DNA of 14,246 nucleotides from Candidatus Lindowiibacteriota bacterium (GTDB lineage: Bacteria; Lindowbacteria; 2-12-FULL-62-27): positions 1-14,246 of the forward strand of contig JAHFCY010000067.1 of the NCBI GenBank assembly GCA_023249255.1, given 5' to 3'. The position numbers and the translations under genes are program-made. Positions 7,469 to 13,919 of the stretch are shown one piece after another. The first letter of the stretch is position 1; each line of letters begins with the position of its first letter. The notes beneath the pieces are model-generated. The model was not told where the DNA came from, ran no database searches, and saw only the letters and a program-made list of their open reading frames with translations.

Positions 7469-8255
7469 TGGAGATGAAATTGATGATGAAAAATGACGCA
7501 AGGCAGACGATAAAGCCCGCAATCACGGCTCCAGCGTACTTGCGCGTCGATATACCGGGCCGCCGCCGGATCAACGCCAAAAAAAGGTATATGACGAACA
7601 CAAACCCGGTCATCAGAATTTTGGGTTCGACCAGAACCGCCCATGATTCCCTCACTGCCCAGCAAAATCCCGTGAGAGTCCCGAGTCCCAGCGTCGACAG
7701 GCCGCATCGGATCGATTTCGTCTGAATTGTGTCGAGCATTTCGAGAGGTGGAAGGCGCAGGACGACCGCGCCGGCGTCCTTGTTCTTGAGACGCCGGTGC
7801 TCCACGAGATATCCGCATGCGGCCAGCGCCGCCACGCAAAACGCGGCGTATGAAAATACCGAAAGTCCGATGTGAAGAGCCGTTACCCAGTCGCGCAGAG
7901 CGGGACGATCGCCGCTCGGCGCTGTATTTGGAATCAGCGCTGCCGGCAGAATGAACACCAGAATGAGGACCACCGTAAAAAACGAGAGAAGTTCGAACCG
8001 GTGGCGAATCAGAAGCGCGCCGTAGAGAAGCACGACGCACCATGAAAAAAACAGGACGGCGTTCCGAAGATTGAAGAGCGGGAACATGCCGGTGATGAGT
8101 CCCTGCCGTAGAAGCTCCGCGCTGTGGAGGACAAACGCAAGGATGAGAAACGCCTTGCCGATCCGCGCGTTTTTCAGAATTTCTTTCGCCCACAAAAAAT
8201 GCCCGGCGGCCGCCAGAAAATAAAACAGGCTCGCCATCCAGAACAGTTTGTCCAT
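7449..8255 (-). CDS. HemX/CcsA-like cytochrome c assembly membrane protein
   Basis: This 268-residue integral membrane protein has about eight hydrophobic segments and belongs to the CcsA/HemX/CcmC-like family (cytochrome c assembly; HemX affects glutamyl-tRNA reductase levels in Bacillus). Supporting elements are LHSAELLRQG near 43-52 followed by a Pro-Leu-Phe-Asn segment, and LHIGLSVFSYAAF near 126-138 followed by YLVEHRRLKNK. The signature WGxxWxWDPKE heme-handling motif of true CcsA is degenerate: the same place reads FCWAVRESWAVLVEPK. That, and its position directly before hemA, favours HemX over a working CcsA. The start is ATG 8255, with GAGAGG about ten bases upstream inside the end of sirC. 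Confidence 0.82.
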   Translation of the reverse strand: MDKLFWMASLFYFLAAAGHFLWAKEILKNARIGKAFLILAFVLHSAELLRQGLITGMFPLFNLRNAVLFFSWCVVLLYGALLIRHRFELLSFFTVVLILVFILPAALIPNTAPSGDRPALRDWVTALHIGLSVFSYAAFCVAALAACGYLVEHRRLKNKDAGAVVLRLPPLEMLDTIQTKSIRCGLSTLGLGTLTGFCWAVRESWAVLVEPKILMTGFVFVIYLFLALIRRRPGISTRKYAGAVIAGFIVCLASFFIINFISSGKHQF

Positions 8256-8260
8256 CCCGA

Positions 8261-8896
8261 TTACCTCTCTTTCAACAATTGTCGCACCGCCGCCCGCCTG
8301 GCCGCCGGACTTTTCTTCGCCAACACCCGAATCCGTCCGGTTTTCAGCAGAGCCGTCAGCCGGCGTTTTCGTTCGGCGGCTCCCGGTACACGAGATTTCA
8401 GCGCTCGCCGGATCTGCGCAATCAGCCGCAGTTCGGACGAAATGTCAGGACCCAGCGCCCGCCAGATGCGCTGCCGAAGGTATTTCACGTACGCCGGCGC
8501 CGCGCCGCCTGAAAACAGCGCGATCAGAATCGGACCTGTTTTCGCGATCGCCGGAATGTGAATGTTCGACCCGGCCGGATCGTCCGCCCGGTTGATCCAC
8601 GCGCCTGACTTCTTTGCCCACGCCGCCACTTTGCGATTGACGGCGGGGTCATCCGTGCAGGCGAAAACCATCACCGGATTCGGTCCGACTCCCCGCCCGT
8701 CCCAGCGTTTTCTCCGCCAGACGATTTTTCCCGCCGCCGCAAAGTTTCGGATCGCCGGCAGGGCGTCGGGCGAAATCAATGTGATCCGGGCGCCGGATCG
8801 GGACAGCAATCGGATTTTCCGAAGCGCGACGGCGCCGCCGCCGACCACCAGCACGGCTCTGCCGGTCAGGCGAATTCCCGCGGGCATGAGAGTCAT
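8261..8896 (-). CDS. sirC: Precorrin-2 dehydrogenase / sirohydrochlorin ferrochelatase-like (CysG N-domain, SirC/Met8)
   Basis: This 211-residue protein matches the N-terminal half of CysG and stand-alone SirC/Met8. It oxidises precorrin-2 with NAD+ to sirohydrochlorin, and some members also insert iron. It shows the Rossmann motif VVGGGAVALRK (17-27), the ACTDDPAVN strand end near 80, NRADDPAGSNIHIPA near 102-116 with Asp105 in the place of CysG Asp104, and FSGGAAPAYVKYLR near 128-141. The methylase missing from this protein is the CobA half of the fusion at the far end of the operon, so the two together make siroheme. ATG 8896 and ATG 8887 are both possible starts; the promoter position favours a leaderless or near-leaderless start at 8896. 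Confidence 0.88.
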   Translation of the reverse strand: MTLMPAGIRLTGRAVLVVGGGAVALRKIRLLSRSGARITLISPDALPAIRNFAAAGKIVWRRKRWDGRGVGPNPVMVFACTDDPAVNRKVAAWAKKSGAWINRADDPAGSNIHIPAIAKTGPILIALFSGGAAPAYVKYLRQRIWRALGPDISSELRLIAQIRRALKSRVPGAAERKRRLTALLKTGRIRVLAKKSPAARRAAVRQLLKER

Positions 8897-8902
8897 CCGC
8901 TG

Positions 8903-8932
8903 AGCCTAACTTTCGATGTCCTTGCCCGTCAA
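8903..8932 (-). promoter_or_regulatory. Promoter-like motif for the tetrapyrrole operon, possibly leaderless
   Basis: On the minus strand, TTGACG (8932-8927) is followed 18 bases later by TAGGCT (8908-8903), or 17 bases later by TTAGGC. The proposed -10 ends only six bases before the sirC ATG at 8896, so transcription would start at or very near the start codon. The same TTGACG plus TAGG(T/C)T pairing heads the pilin operon at 3700-3728, which supports it as a local promoter style. Confidence 0.45.
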
Positions 8933-9007
8933 TTGAGCGTGTCCCGCCTGCCTGCCGGCATGCTTTCTGTCTGGAACAAGATTGGCGCCCATGATACGAA
9001 CGGTCCG

Positions 9008-9919
9008 ATGAGCAATCCTCCACGACGCTGGATGCGATGGGCTGTCCGGTCGATCGGATTCGTGATTTTTGCGTATTTGCTGCACCGGATCGGTCCGGAA
9101 AAAATATGGAATACGATTCTAAGCGTACACCTCGGCTATTTTGCCGCCGCTCTCCCGATTTTTTTTCTGATGATCGGCGTGAAATCCATCAAGACGCAGA
9201 TTCTCCTCAAAACACCGGTCTCACTCCGCGACCTCTATAGACTGAATGCATTCGGGTTTTCCGTCGGATCGATCACGCCGGGCCGCCTCGGCGAATTTAC
9301 CAAAGTAATTTTTTTGTCAAACCATCATGTTCCGGTTGCGGAGGCCTTTTCGGCCACGCTGATTGACCGTCTGTCCGACGTGATTCTCATGATGATCTGC
9401 GCGGTGGCGGGAGTCTGTGTATTTTTTTCTCCGGCGGCCGGATGGGCCGCAGTCGCCGCGCTGGCGGGACTTGTCGTGGCGGCTCTCGCGCTCTGGTTTT
9501 CCGATAAACTGCTTCGGCGTGTCACAACCGGAAGATTGCGGGATCTGATCGACATCGAAGGTCACGCCATTCGGTCTTTCATTCAGACTGTGCCGGTCCG
9601 CGTCTGGCTGTCGGTTTCCGCGCTGACCGTGGCATATCTCGGACTATACTTTTTACAGATGTGGATTCTGGCCAGGGGACTTCATTTGCCGATTTCGTAT
9701 GTCCAGACGACGATGGCGATTTCGGCGGCGGCTGTACCCGCGATTTTGCCCATCAGCGTGTTTAACGTCGGCCCCCGTGACGCCGTCCTCGCGTCCATTT
9801 TTCGAAACATGGGTTGGGGTGGGGACAAGGGAGTTGCCCTGTCGACGCTGATTCTGGTTCTTTTTTTGATGAACGGCGTGTTCGGCCTGTTTTTCCTTCC
9901 ACGTCGAAAACAGGCATGA
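9008..9919 (+). CDS. UPF0104 / lysylphosphatidylglycerol-synthase-like integral membrane protein
   Basis: This membrane protein of about 303 residues (from ATG 9008) has roughly eight hydrophobic segments and the UPF0104 (LPG_synthase_TM, YbhN/AglD-like) pattern: NAFGFSVGSITPGRLGEFTK with PGRLGE at 91-96, LIDRLSDV near 118-125, and NVGPRDAVLAS near 253-263. These proteins are flippase-like membrane domains found in MprF and near glycosyltransferases; the free-standing form usually has no assigned substrate. The aminoacyl-transferase domain of MprF is absent. ATG 9008 puts the first helix about 15 residues in, as usual. Earlier ATGs at 8960 and 8933 would add an unrelated hydrophilic leader. 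No strong ribosome site was seen. It diverges from sirC across about 110 bp. Confidence 0.82.
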   Translation: MSNPPRRWMRWAVRSIGFVIFAYLLHRIGPEKIWNTILSVHLGYFAAALPIFFLMIGVKSIKTQILLKTPVSLRDLYRLNAFGFSVGSITPGRLGEFTKVIFLSNHHVPVAEAFSATLIDRLSDVILMMICAVAGVCVFFSPAAGWAAVAALAGLVVAALALWFSDKLLRRVTTGRLRDLIDIEGHAIRSFIQTVPVRVWLSVSALTVAYLGLYFLQMWILARGLHLPISYVQTTMAISAAAVPAILPISVFNVGPRDAVLASIFRNMGWGGDKGVALSTLILVLFLMNGVFGLFFLPRRKQA

Positions 9920-9944
9920 TAGGGGACTATCGGGGCGGTTGTGC

Positions 9945-9984
9945 AAAAAAAATTCCCCCAACCCATGGTGAGATGGGCTGGGGG
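9945..9984 (-). terminator. Intrinsic terminator oriented for a minus-strand transcript
   Basis: Read on the minus strand, CCCCCAGCCCAT - CTCACC - ATGGGTTGGGGG forms a 12-bp stem with one G-U wobble and a six-base loop, followed directly by AATTTTTTTT. On the plus strand the same stem has an A-C mismatch and no following T-run, so it fits termination of leftward transcription. No minus-strand protein gene lies immediately to its right; the nearest begins beyond acpS and nnrD. Confidence 0.7.
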
Positions 9985-10024
9985 CTGCGACCGGTGCTGC
10001 GAATTCTGCTGCGTCTGGTCTGCG
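9985..10024. repeat. Four spaced CTGCG repeats
   Basis: CTGCG occurs at 9985-9989, 9997-10001, 10009-10013 and 10020-10024, at 12, 12 and 11 base steps. The units read CTGCGACCGGTG, CTGCGAATTCTG, CTGCGTCTGGT and CTGCGAATGTA. They lie between the terminator hairpin and the folD-like stretch. On a minus-strand RNA they would appear as four CGCAG motifs just upstream of the terminator stem. Chance is possible in GC-rich DNA. Confidence 0.45.
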
Positions 10025-10041
10025 AATGTACCGCGGTTAGT

Positions 10042-10185
10042 ATGAGTTTTGATCGACATCTGGACGGCAAAAAAATAGGCCACGAAGTCGCCCGATCTGT
10101 TTCCTCGCGGTTGCGTAGCCGCGACAGGCCGGGCATCCTTCCATGGCCTTTTTCGATGCCGATCCGTTTGGCATCAGTACATTAC
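10042..10185 (+). pseudogene. Possible decayed folD N-terminus
   Basis: An open frame from ATG 10042 to a TGA at 10186 encodes 48 residues. Its first part, HLDGKKIGHEVARSVSSRLR then SRDRPGIL, resembles the start of FolD (methylenetetrahydrofolate dehydrogenase/cyclohydrolase), whose N-terminus typically reads DGKxIA.EV...V...PGLAVVLVGDDPAS. After RPGIL the expected VLVGDDPAS is missing in this frame; another frame gives FFDADPFG, loosely similar. The remaining ~240 residues of FolD are absent because acpS begins at 10204. A genuine short peptide or a chance match are the alternatives. Confidence 0.3.
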
Positions 10186-10188
10186 TGA
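10155..10188. repeat. Two adjacent short hairpins before acpS
   Basis: GATGCC (10155-10160) pairs with GGCATC (10170-10175) around a nine-base loop. TCAGTA (10174-10179) pairs with TACTGA (10183-10188) around CAT; the two arms share two bases, so the hairpins are mutually exclusive at the boundary. They end 16 bases before the acpS ATG and could influence its mRNA leader. Function unknown. Confidence 0.45.
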
Positions 10189-10203
10189 CATCGGACGGTG
10201 GGG

Positions 10204-10611
10204 ATGGAAACTTTACCCGACGGGCTAAATTTTCAAATCGGCGTGGACATCGCGGAAGTCGACCGCATCGCGTCGTCTCTGGAAAAATTCGGCGACCGGT
10301 TCAAAGAACGCAATTTCAGCGCGGAGGAAATCGTCTATTGCGACGCCAAACGACACCCGGCGATGCACTACGCCGGCCGATGGGCCGCGAAGGAGGCATT
10401 TTTGAAAGCGGTCGGGGTTGGAATCATGCGTGGTATTCCCATGAGTGCAATTTCCATCATGCCGCCGCCAACCCGCACCCGGCCTGTCCTGACGGTCTCG
10501 CCGGAAGCGCGCGTGGTGCTTGCCGAACGGCGCGTCGTCGCGTGGGACCTCAATATTACGCACAGCCGGACGATCGCAGTCGCCGCCGCCGTCGCGTTTT
10601 TTTCAAAGTGA
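10204..10611 (+). CDS. acpS: Holo-[acyl-carrier-protein] synthase
   Basis: AcpS moves 4'-phosphopantetheine from CoA to the serine of apo-ACP in the cytoplasm, activating fatty-acid synthesis. The 135-residue product shows IGVDIAEVDRI (12-22) with the Mg-binding Asp, RWAAKEAFLKAVGVG (59-73) with the catalytic Glu in KEA, and LNITHSRTIAVAAAVAF at the C-terminus. The length is normal for the family. ATG 10204 is preferred because GGA lies about eight bases upstream; GTG at 10198 is in frame but crowds that site. It is followed after one base by the hydrate-repair gene, a common pairing. Confidence 0.95.
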   Translation: METLPDGLNFQIGVDIAEVDRIASSLEKFGDRFKERNFSAEEIVYCDAKRHPAMHYAGRWAAKEAFLKAVGVGIMRGIPMSAISIMPPPTRTRPVLTVSPEARVVLAERRVVAWDLNITHSRTIAVAAAVAFFSK

Positions 10612-10612
10612 C

Positions 10613-12184
10613 ATGGAACTTCTGACGTCCAAACAGATGCGCGAGGCCGATCGCGTCGCGATCCATGATATGAAAATTCCCGGCCTCACGCTCATGGAAA
10701 ATGCCGGCCGCGCGGCTGCGGCTGAAATCGTCCGCCTTTTGAAAAAGTCGTTCCGGCGCCCGATTGCGGTTGTCTGCGGCAAAGGCAACAACGGCGGGGA
10801 TGGGATTGTCATCGCGCGGGTTCTGGCCCGCCGTGGAATTCGCGTCCGGGTTTTTCTTCTGTCCGAAGATTTATCTCCTGACGCCGCCGCTCAACTCCGT
10901 CGGCTGCCCAAATCCCGGGTCGAACGGATCCGGACGTGTAATTTGACACAGTGGAAAAAAGCCCGATCCCGGCTGGATGATTGCGCATTGATCGTCGATG
11001 CGATTTTTGGAACAGGAATGTCGGGAAAGCTCAAGGATCCGTATCCGGCCATCATCGAGGACATCAACCGAACCGGGAATCCAATCGTCGCTGTCGACAT
11101 CCCAAGCGGTATCGACGCGTCGTCCGGGGCGATTTTAGGCGCTGCGATCCGCGCTCATACGACCGTTGCATTTGCGCGCCCGAAAGTCGGCCACATCATG
11201 CCGCCCGGCGCATCATGCACGGGCCGACTCATTGTCGCGGACATCGGCATCCCGGATGAAGCGGTGACGCGATCCCGTCCGGACACGTTTTTGCAGGCGC
11301 GCCGCGCCTCCATACCGTCTCTTCCGTCCCGTCCCGCGCACAGCCACAAAGGCTCGTATGGTCGAACCGTAATTTTGGCGGGGTCACGCGGAATGATCGG
11401 CGCGGCCGTGCTTGCCGCGGAAGCCGCGATGCGGATCGGGGCGGGTCTCACAACACTTGCCATTCCGGATTCCGTGTATGCCATCGCGGCGCGAAAACTT
11501 TCGCCGGAAGCCATGTGCCGACCGGTTCCGGATGGTGGACGGGGATTTTTTTCAAAAATGTCATCGCGTGAAATCAAACCTATTGTGGAGAGATCCACGG
11601 CGGTGGTCCTCGGCCCCGGCATCGGCCGGGATTCCAGGACGATTCGATGGACGATGGATGTTTTGAAATTTCTACCGGGGAGCGGCCACGTTGTGATAGA
11701 CGCTGACGCGCTCTATGCGCTTGCGGTCACCGGCTGTCCAAAAGGATTCACCAAGGCCGACGCGGTCTTAACGCCCCACGCGGGCGAGATGGCCGCGCTC
11801 ACCGGTCAAACTCGTTCCCGAGTCGAATCGAATGCGGTTGCGATTGCCCGCGCGTTTGCCTCTCATCACGGCGTGACGGTTGTGCTGAAAGGCAGCCGGA
11901 CCGTGATCGCGGTGCCGGAAGGATCGGTTTTCGTCAACATCACGGGTAATTCGGCTCTCGCCAAAGGCGGAAGCGGGGACGTTTTGGCCGGCATGATCGG
12001 CGGCCTGTGCGCGCAAGGATTGTCGGCCAATCACTCCGCCCGCCTCGCCGTGTATCTGCACGGCCGTGCCGCCGATCTTCTCGTCGACTCGGGCCGCGAC
12101 AAGCGTACCGTCATCGCCTCGGATTTATTTCAGAAATTTGACAAGGCCCTGCGGGAGTTGGAAGGCGTTCCAATTACGGCTTAA
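10613..12184 (+). CDS. nnr: Bifunctional NAD(P)H-hydrate epimerase / ADP-dependent NAD(P)H-hydrate dehydratase
   Basis: This cytoplasmic metabolite-repair enzyme restores NADH and NADPH damaged by hydration. The 523-residue protein fuses two domains. The YjeF-N epimerase domain (about 1-215) has LMENAGRAAA, CGKGNNGGDGIV (55-66), DAIFGTGMSG and VAVDIPSGIDASSG. The ribokinase-like dehydratase domain (about 245-515) has HKGSYGRTVILAGS, LGPGIGRDS near 333-341, VIDADAL, LTPHAGEM near 386-393, and NSALAKGGSGDVLAGMIGG near 446-464. The start is ATG 10613, one base after the acpS stop with no clear ribosome site of its own, implying translational coupling. An upstream ATG at 10520 would lie inside acpS. 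Confidence 0.96.
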   Translation: MELLTSKQMREADRVAIHDMKIPGLTLMENAGRAAAAEIVRLLKKSFRRPIAVVCGKGNNGGDGIVIARVLARRGIRVRVFLLSEDLSPDAAAQLRRLPKSRVERIRTCNLTQWKKARSRLDDCALIVDAIFGTGMSGKLKDPYPAIIEDINRTGNPIVAVDIPSGIDASSGAILGAAIRAHTTVAFARPKVGHIMPPGASCTGRLIVADIGIPDEAVTRSRPDTFLQARRASIPSLPSRPAHSHKGSYGRTVILAGSRGMIGAAVLAAEAAMRIGAGLTTLAIPDSVYAIAARKLSPEAMCRPVPDGGRGFFSKMSSREIKPIVERSTAVVLGPGIGRDSRTIRWTMDVLKFLPGSGHVVIDADALYALAVTGCPKGFTKADAVLTPHAGEMAALTGQTRSRVESNAVAIARAFASHHGVTVVLKGSRTVIAVPEGSVFVNITGNSALAKGGSGDVLAGMIGGLCAQGLSANHSARLAVYLHGRAADLLVDSGRDKRTVIASDLFQKFDKALRELEGVPITA

Positions 12185-12208
12185 AAACCGGGGTTTGCCA
12201 GCCAGACA

Positions 12209-12250
12209 AAGTGATATCATGATATATATCATGAAATCATGATATCACTT
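12209..12250. repeat. Perfect AT-rich inverted repeat between convergent genes
   Basis: AAGTGATATCATGAT (12209-12223) and ATCATGATATCACTT (12236-12250) are exact 15-base inverted copies around a 12-base spacer. The octamer ATCATGAT, itself a palindrome, occurs at 12216 and 12236, exactly 20 bases apart, with a near copy ATCATGAA at 12228. The right arm contains the stop codon of the DUF2238 gene (12247-12245); the left arm starts 25 bases after the nnr stop. It is strikingly AT-rich against its surroundings. It may act as a bidirectional terminator lacking a T-run, a protein-binding site, or an end of a mobile element. Confidence 0.85.
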
Positions 12251-12865
12251 CGTGATTTGGAACCTCTCCAAATGTCGGTCGTGCAGTCGGCCGATCGTTG
12301 CCATCGCCAGAACGCTCCCGACGGCTGCGCAGGCCATGTCGGCCTGGGTGTCCCAGATGTCCCCTTGAAGTCCGAGAAAATCTGTCGCGCCTGAACCGAA
12401 CACCATCGCGCTGGCCCACTCAAAGAGCTCGTAACTGGCGCTGATCGCCATGCAGACGCTCCACACCAAAAAGATCAGCATTTTCCCCCGCTGAAGCGTT
12501 GTGCATCTCAACAATACTTCCCGCGTTAAAATCGCAGGAATAAATCCTTGAGCCAGGTGTCCCACGCGGTCGTAATAATTTCGGGCAAGACCGAGTGAAT
12601 CCCGAAGCCAGTTGAATACCGGCATTTCCGCGTAGGTGTAATACCCGCCGATCATCAGGATCACCGCGTGAATCGCCATGAACCGATAGGCGAGCGGCGT
12701 CCATGCAAACCGGCGATGCGTCGCAATCAGAATCGGCATGGCGACCATCACCGGCAAATTCTCAAGAGCCCATGTCAGTCGATCCGCTTTCGGATGCAAT
12801 CCAAGCAATACAAAGACAAGCAGAACGCAGCCAAGCAGGAAACGCTTTTCGGTTTGAATGACCAT
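12245..12865 (-). CDS. DUF2238 / YjdF-family membrane protein
   Basis: This 206-residue inner-membrane protein has about six hydrophobic segments and the DUF2238 (YjdF) conserved features: ALENLPV, ATHRRFAWTP, GGYYTYAEMPVFNWLRD, LARNYYDRVGHLAQGFIPA, TREVLLR, SASYELFEWASA and FLGLQGDIWDTQADM. Two places where relatives usually have His (GGHYTY, RNHYDR) are Tyr here. The family has no established biochemical function; the conserved His/Asp/Glu residues in membrane-proximal loops hint at a metal or lipid site. ATG 12865 starts one base after the rlmN TGA, so the two are probably co-translated; the ATG at 12916 is inside rlmN. Confidence 0.87.
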   Translation of the reverse strand: MVIQTEKRFLLGCVLLVFVLLGLHPKADRLTWALENLPVMVAMPILIATHRRFAWTPLAYRFMAIHAVILMIGGYYTYAEMPVFNWLRDSLGLARNYYDRVGHLAQGFIPAILTREVLLRCTTLQRGKMLIFLVWSVCMAISASYELFEWASAMVFGSGATDFLGLQGDIWDTQADMACAAVGSVLAMATIGRLHDRHLERFQITK

Positions 12866-12866
12866 T

Positions 12867-13919
12867 TCAGCCCCGCGCCGCCAATTGTCCGCACGCCGCA
12901 CTGACGTCCAGGCCATGACTCCAACGGATATAGGCAGGGATGGATGCGTCCCACAAGACTTTCTGGAACTTCAGAACGTTCTGCGGTTCGGGGCGGCGGA
13001 ATTTTGAACCTTGAAACGGATTGAACGGAATCAGATTGACCTTGCTCCGGATGCCGGACAGCAGCTTCACCAGATCCTTTGCCTGATCGGTCCGGTCAGT
13101 CACGCCGGCCAGTAGAACGTATTCGAACGTCACTGGTTTTCGCCGCGTCTGCCCGACTATTTTTGCGGCTTTCAGCAATGAATCGAGATCATACTTGCAT
13201 GCCACTTTCGGCATGATTTCCTCCCGGAGTGCGCCGGTCGGCGCGTTGAGGGAAATCGCGATGCCGACCTGAAATCTTTCGGCCAACTCCTTCAATCCCG
13301 TCACGACGCCCGAGGTCGAGACTGTGATCCGGGTTGGAGACATGCCAAACGCCTCTTTTGCGGTGAGGTTGGTGAGCGCAGTGCAGAGGTTGTCGAAATT
13401 CAACAGCGGCTCGCCCATGCCCATGAAGACGATGTTCGACAGACGCGATCTTTTTTCCGCCAATAGTTTTCGTGCATGGATGACCTGCCCAAGAATTTCA
13501 GACGGGTCGAGATTTCGCCTGAATCCCATTGTCGCCGTCGCACAAAATGTGCAGTCGAGCGAACAGCCGACCTGACTCGACACGCAGAGCGTGTATCGGT
13601 CGACCGACGGCATGAGGACGCACTCGATCCGGTGGGGTTTGCCCGTCTTGCGGTCGTTCGTCGCCAGCCTGAGCACCCACTTCTCCGTCCCGTCCGCCCC
13701 GGTTTTCACCTCCTCGGCTTTGGGCAAGTCCGTCGACCATCCGGCCAGAAGTTTTTCCCGGAGCGCCGCCGGTAGGTTCGACATGAGCCCCACGTCCGAT
13801 ACGTCCTTCTGGTACAGCCATTCGGATATCTGCCTTGCGCGATAGGCGTGCTCACCGGCTATTTTCATCGCGGCGGTCAGGTTGTCCGGTGTGAGGTTAT
13901 AAAGGTTATCTTTTTTCAT
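12867..13919 (-). CDS. rlmN: 23S rRNA (adenine-2503-C2)-methyltransferase RlmN (radical SAM)
   Basis: RlmN methylates A2503 of 23S rRNA, and often A37 of some tRNAs, by a radical-SAM reaction through a methylcysteine. The 350-residue product has the N-terminal AYRARQISEWLYQK segment, CVSSQVGCSLDCTFCATATM with the [4Fe-4S] Cys at 119, 123 and 126, NIVFMGMGEPLLN, SLNAP near 223, and RWSHGLDVSAACGQLA with the methyl-carrying Cys at 343. The length is typical. ATG 13919 lies inside the last codons of the upstream gene (14-bp overlap). ATG 13934 is a plausible alternative, and 14000 would add a non-family extension. It is followed directly by the DUF2238 gene. Confidence 0.96.
   Translation of the reverse strand: MKKDNLYNLTPDNLTAAMKIAGEHAYRARQISEWLYQKDVSDVGLMSNLPAALREKLLAGWSTDLPKAEEVKTGADGTEKWVLRLATNDRKTGKPHRIECVLMPSVDRYTLCVSSQVGCSLDCTFCATATMGFRRNLDPSEILGQVIHARKLLAEKRSRLSNIVFMGMGEPLLNFDNLCTALTNLTAKEAFGMSPTRITVSTSGVVTGLKELAERFQVGIAISLNAPTGALREEIMPKVACKYDLDSLLKAAKIVGQTRRKPVTFEYVLLAGVTDRTDQAKDLVKLLSGIRSKVNLIPFNPFQGSKFRRPEPQNVLKFQKVLWDASIPAYIRWSHGLDVSAACGQLAARG

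Larger units (their letters stand above)
9920..10203. other. 284-bp intergenic region with hairpins and no intact gene
   Basis: This is the longest gap between confident genes. It contains, in order: a small hairpin over the preceding stop codon (GATAG-GGGA-CTATC, 9918-9931), a minus-strand intrinsic terminator (9945-9984), four CTGCG repeats (9985-10024), a stretch resembling a broken folD start (10042-10140), a compound hairpin (10090-10134) framed by GGCCA/TGGCC with an A-run before and a T-run after, and two short hairpins before acpS (10155-10188). I did not recognise a known riboswitch, 6S RNA, SRP RNA or tRNA here. Confidence 0.7.

Noticed and set aside
8940-9007. Plus-strand promoter and repeat (GCCTGCCTGCCGGCATGC) before the UPF0104 gene
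   Set aside because: No convincing -35/-10 pair was found, and the short palindrome is unremarkable in GC-rich DNA.
9814-10188. Plus-strand frame of 124 codons spanning the end of the membrane-protein gene and the intergenic region
   Set aside because: Its first third lies inside another gene and it reads through the terminator stem; only the part after 10042 has any recognisable similarity (folD-like).
10040-10203. Riboswitch, 6S RNA or SRP RNA before acpS
   Set aside because: I compared the hairpins with remembered consensus elements (c-di-GMP, TPP, glycine, fluoride, cobalamin, SRP) and none matched; only generic hairpins remain.
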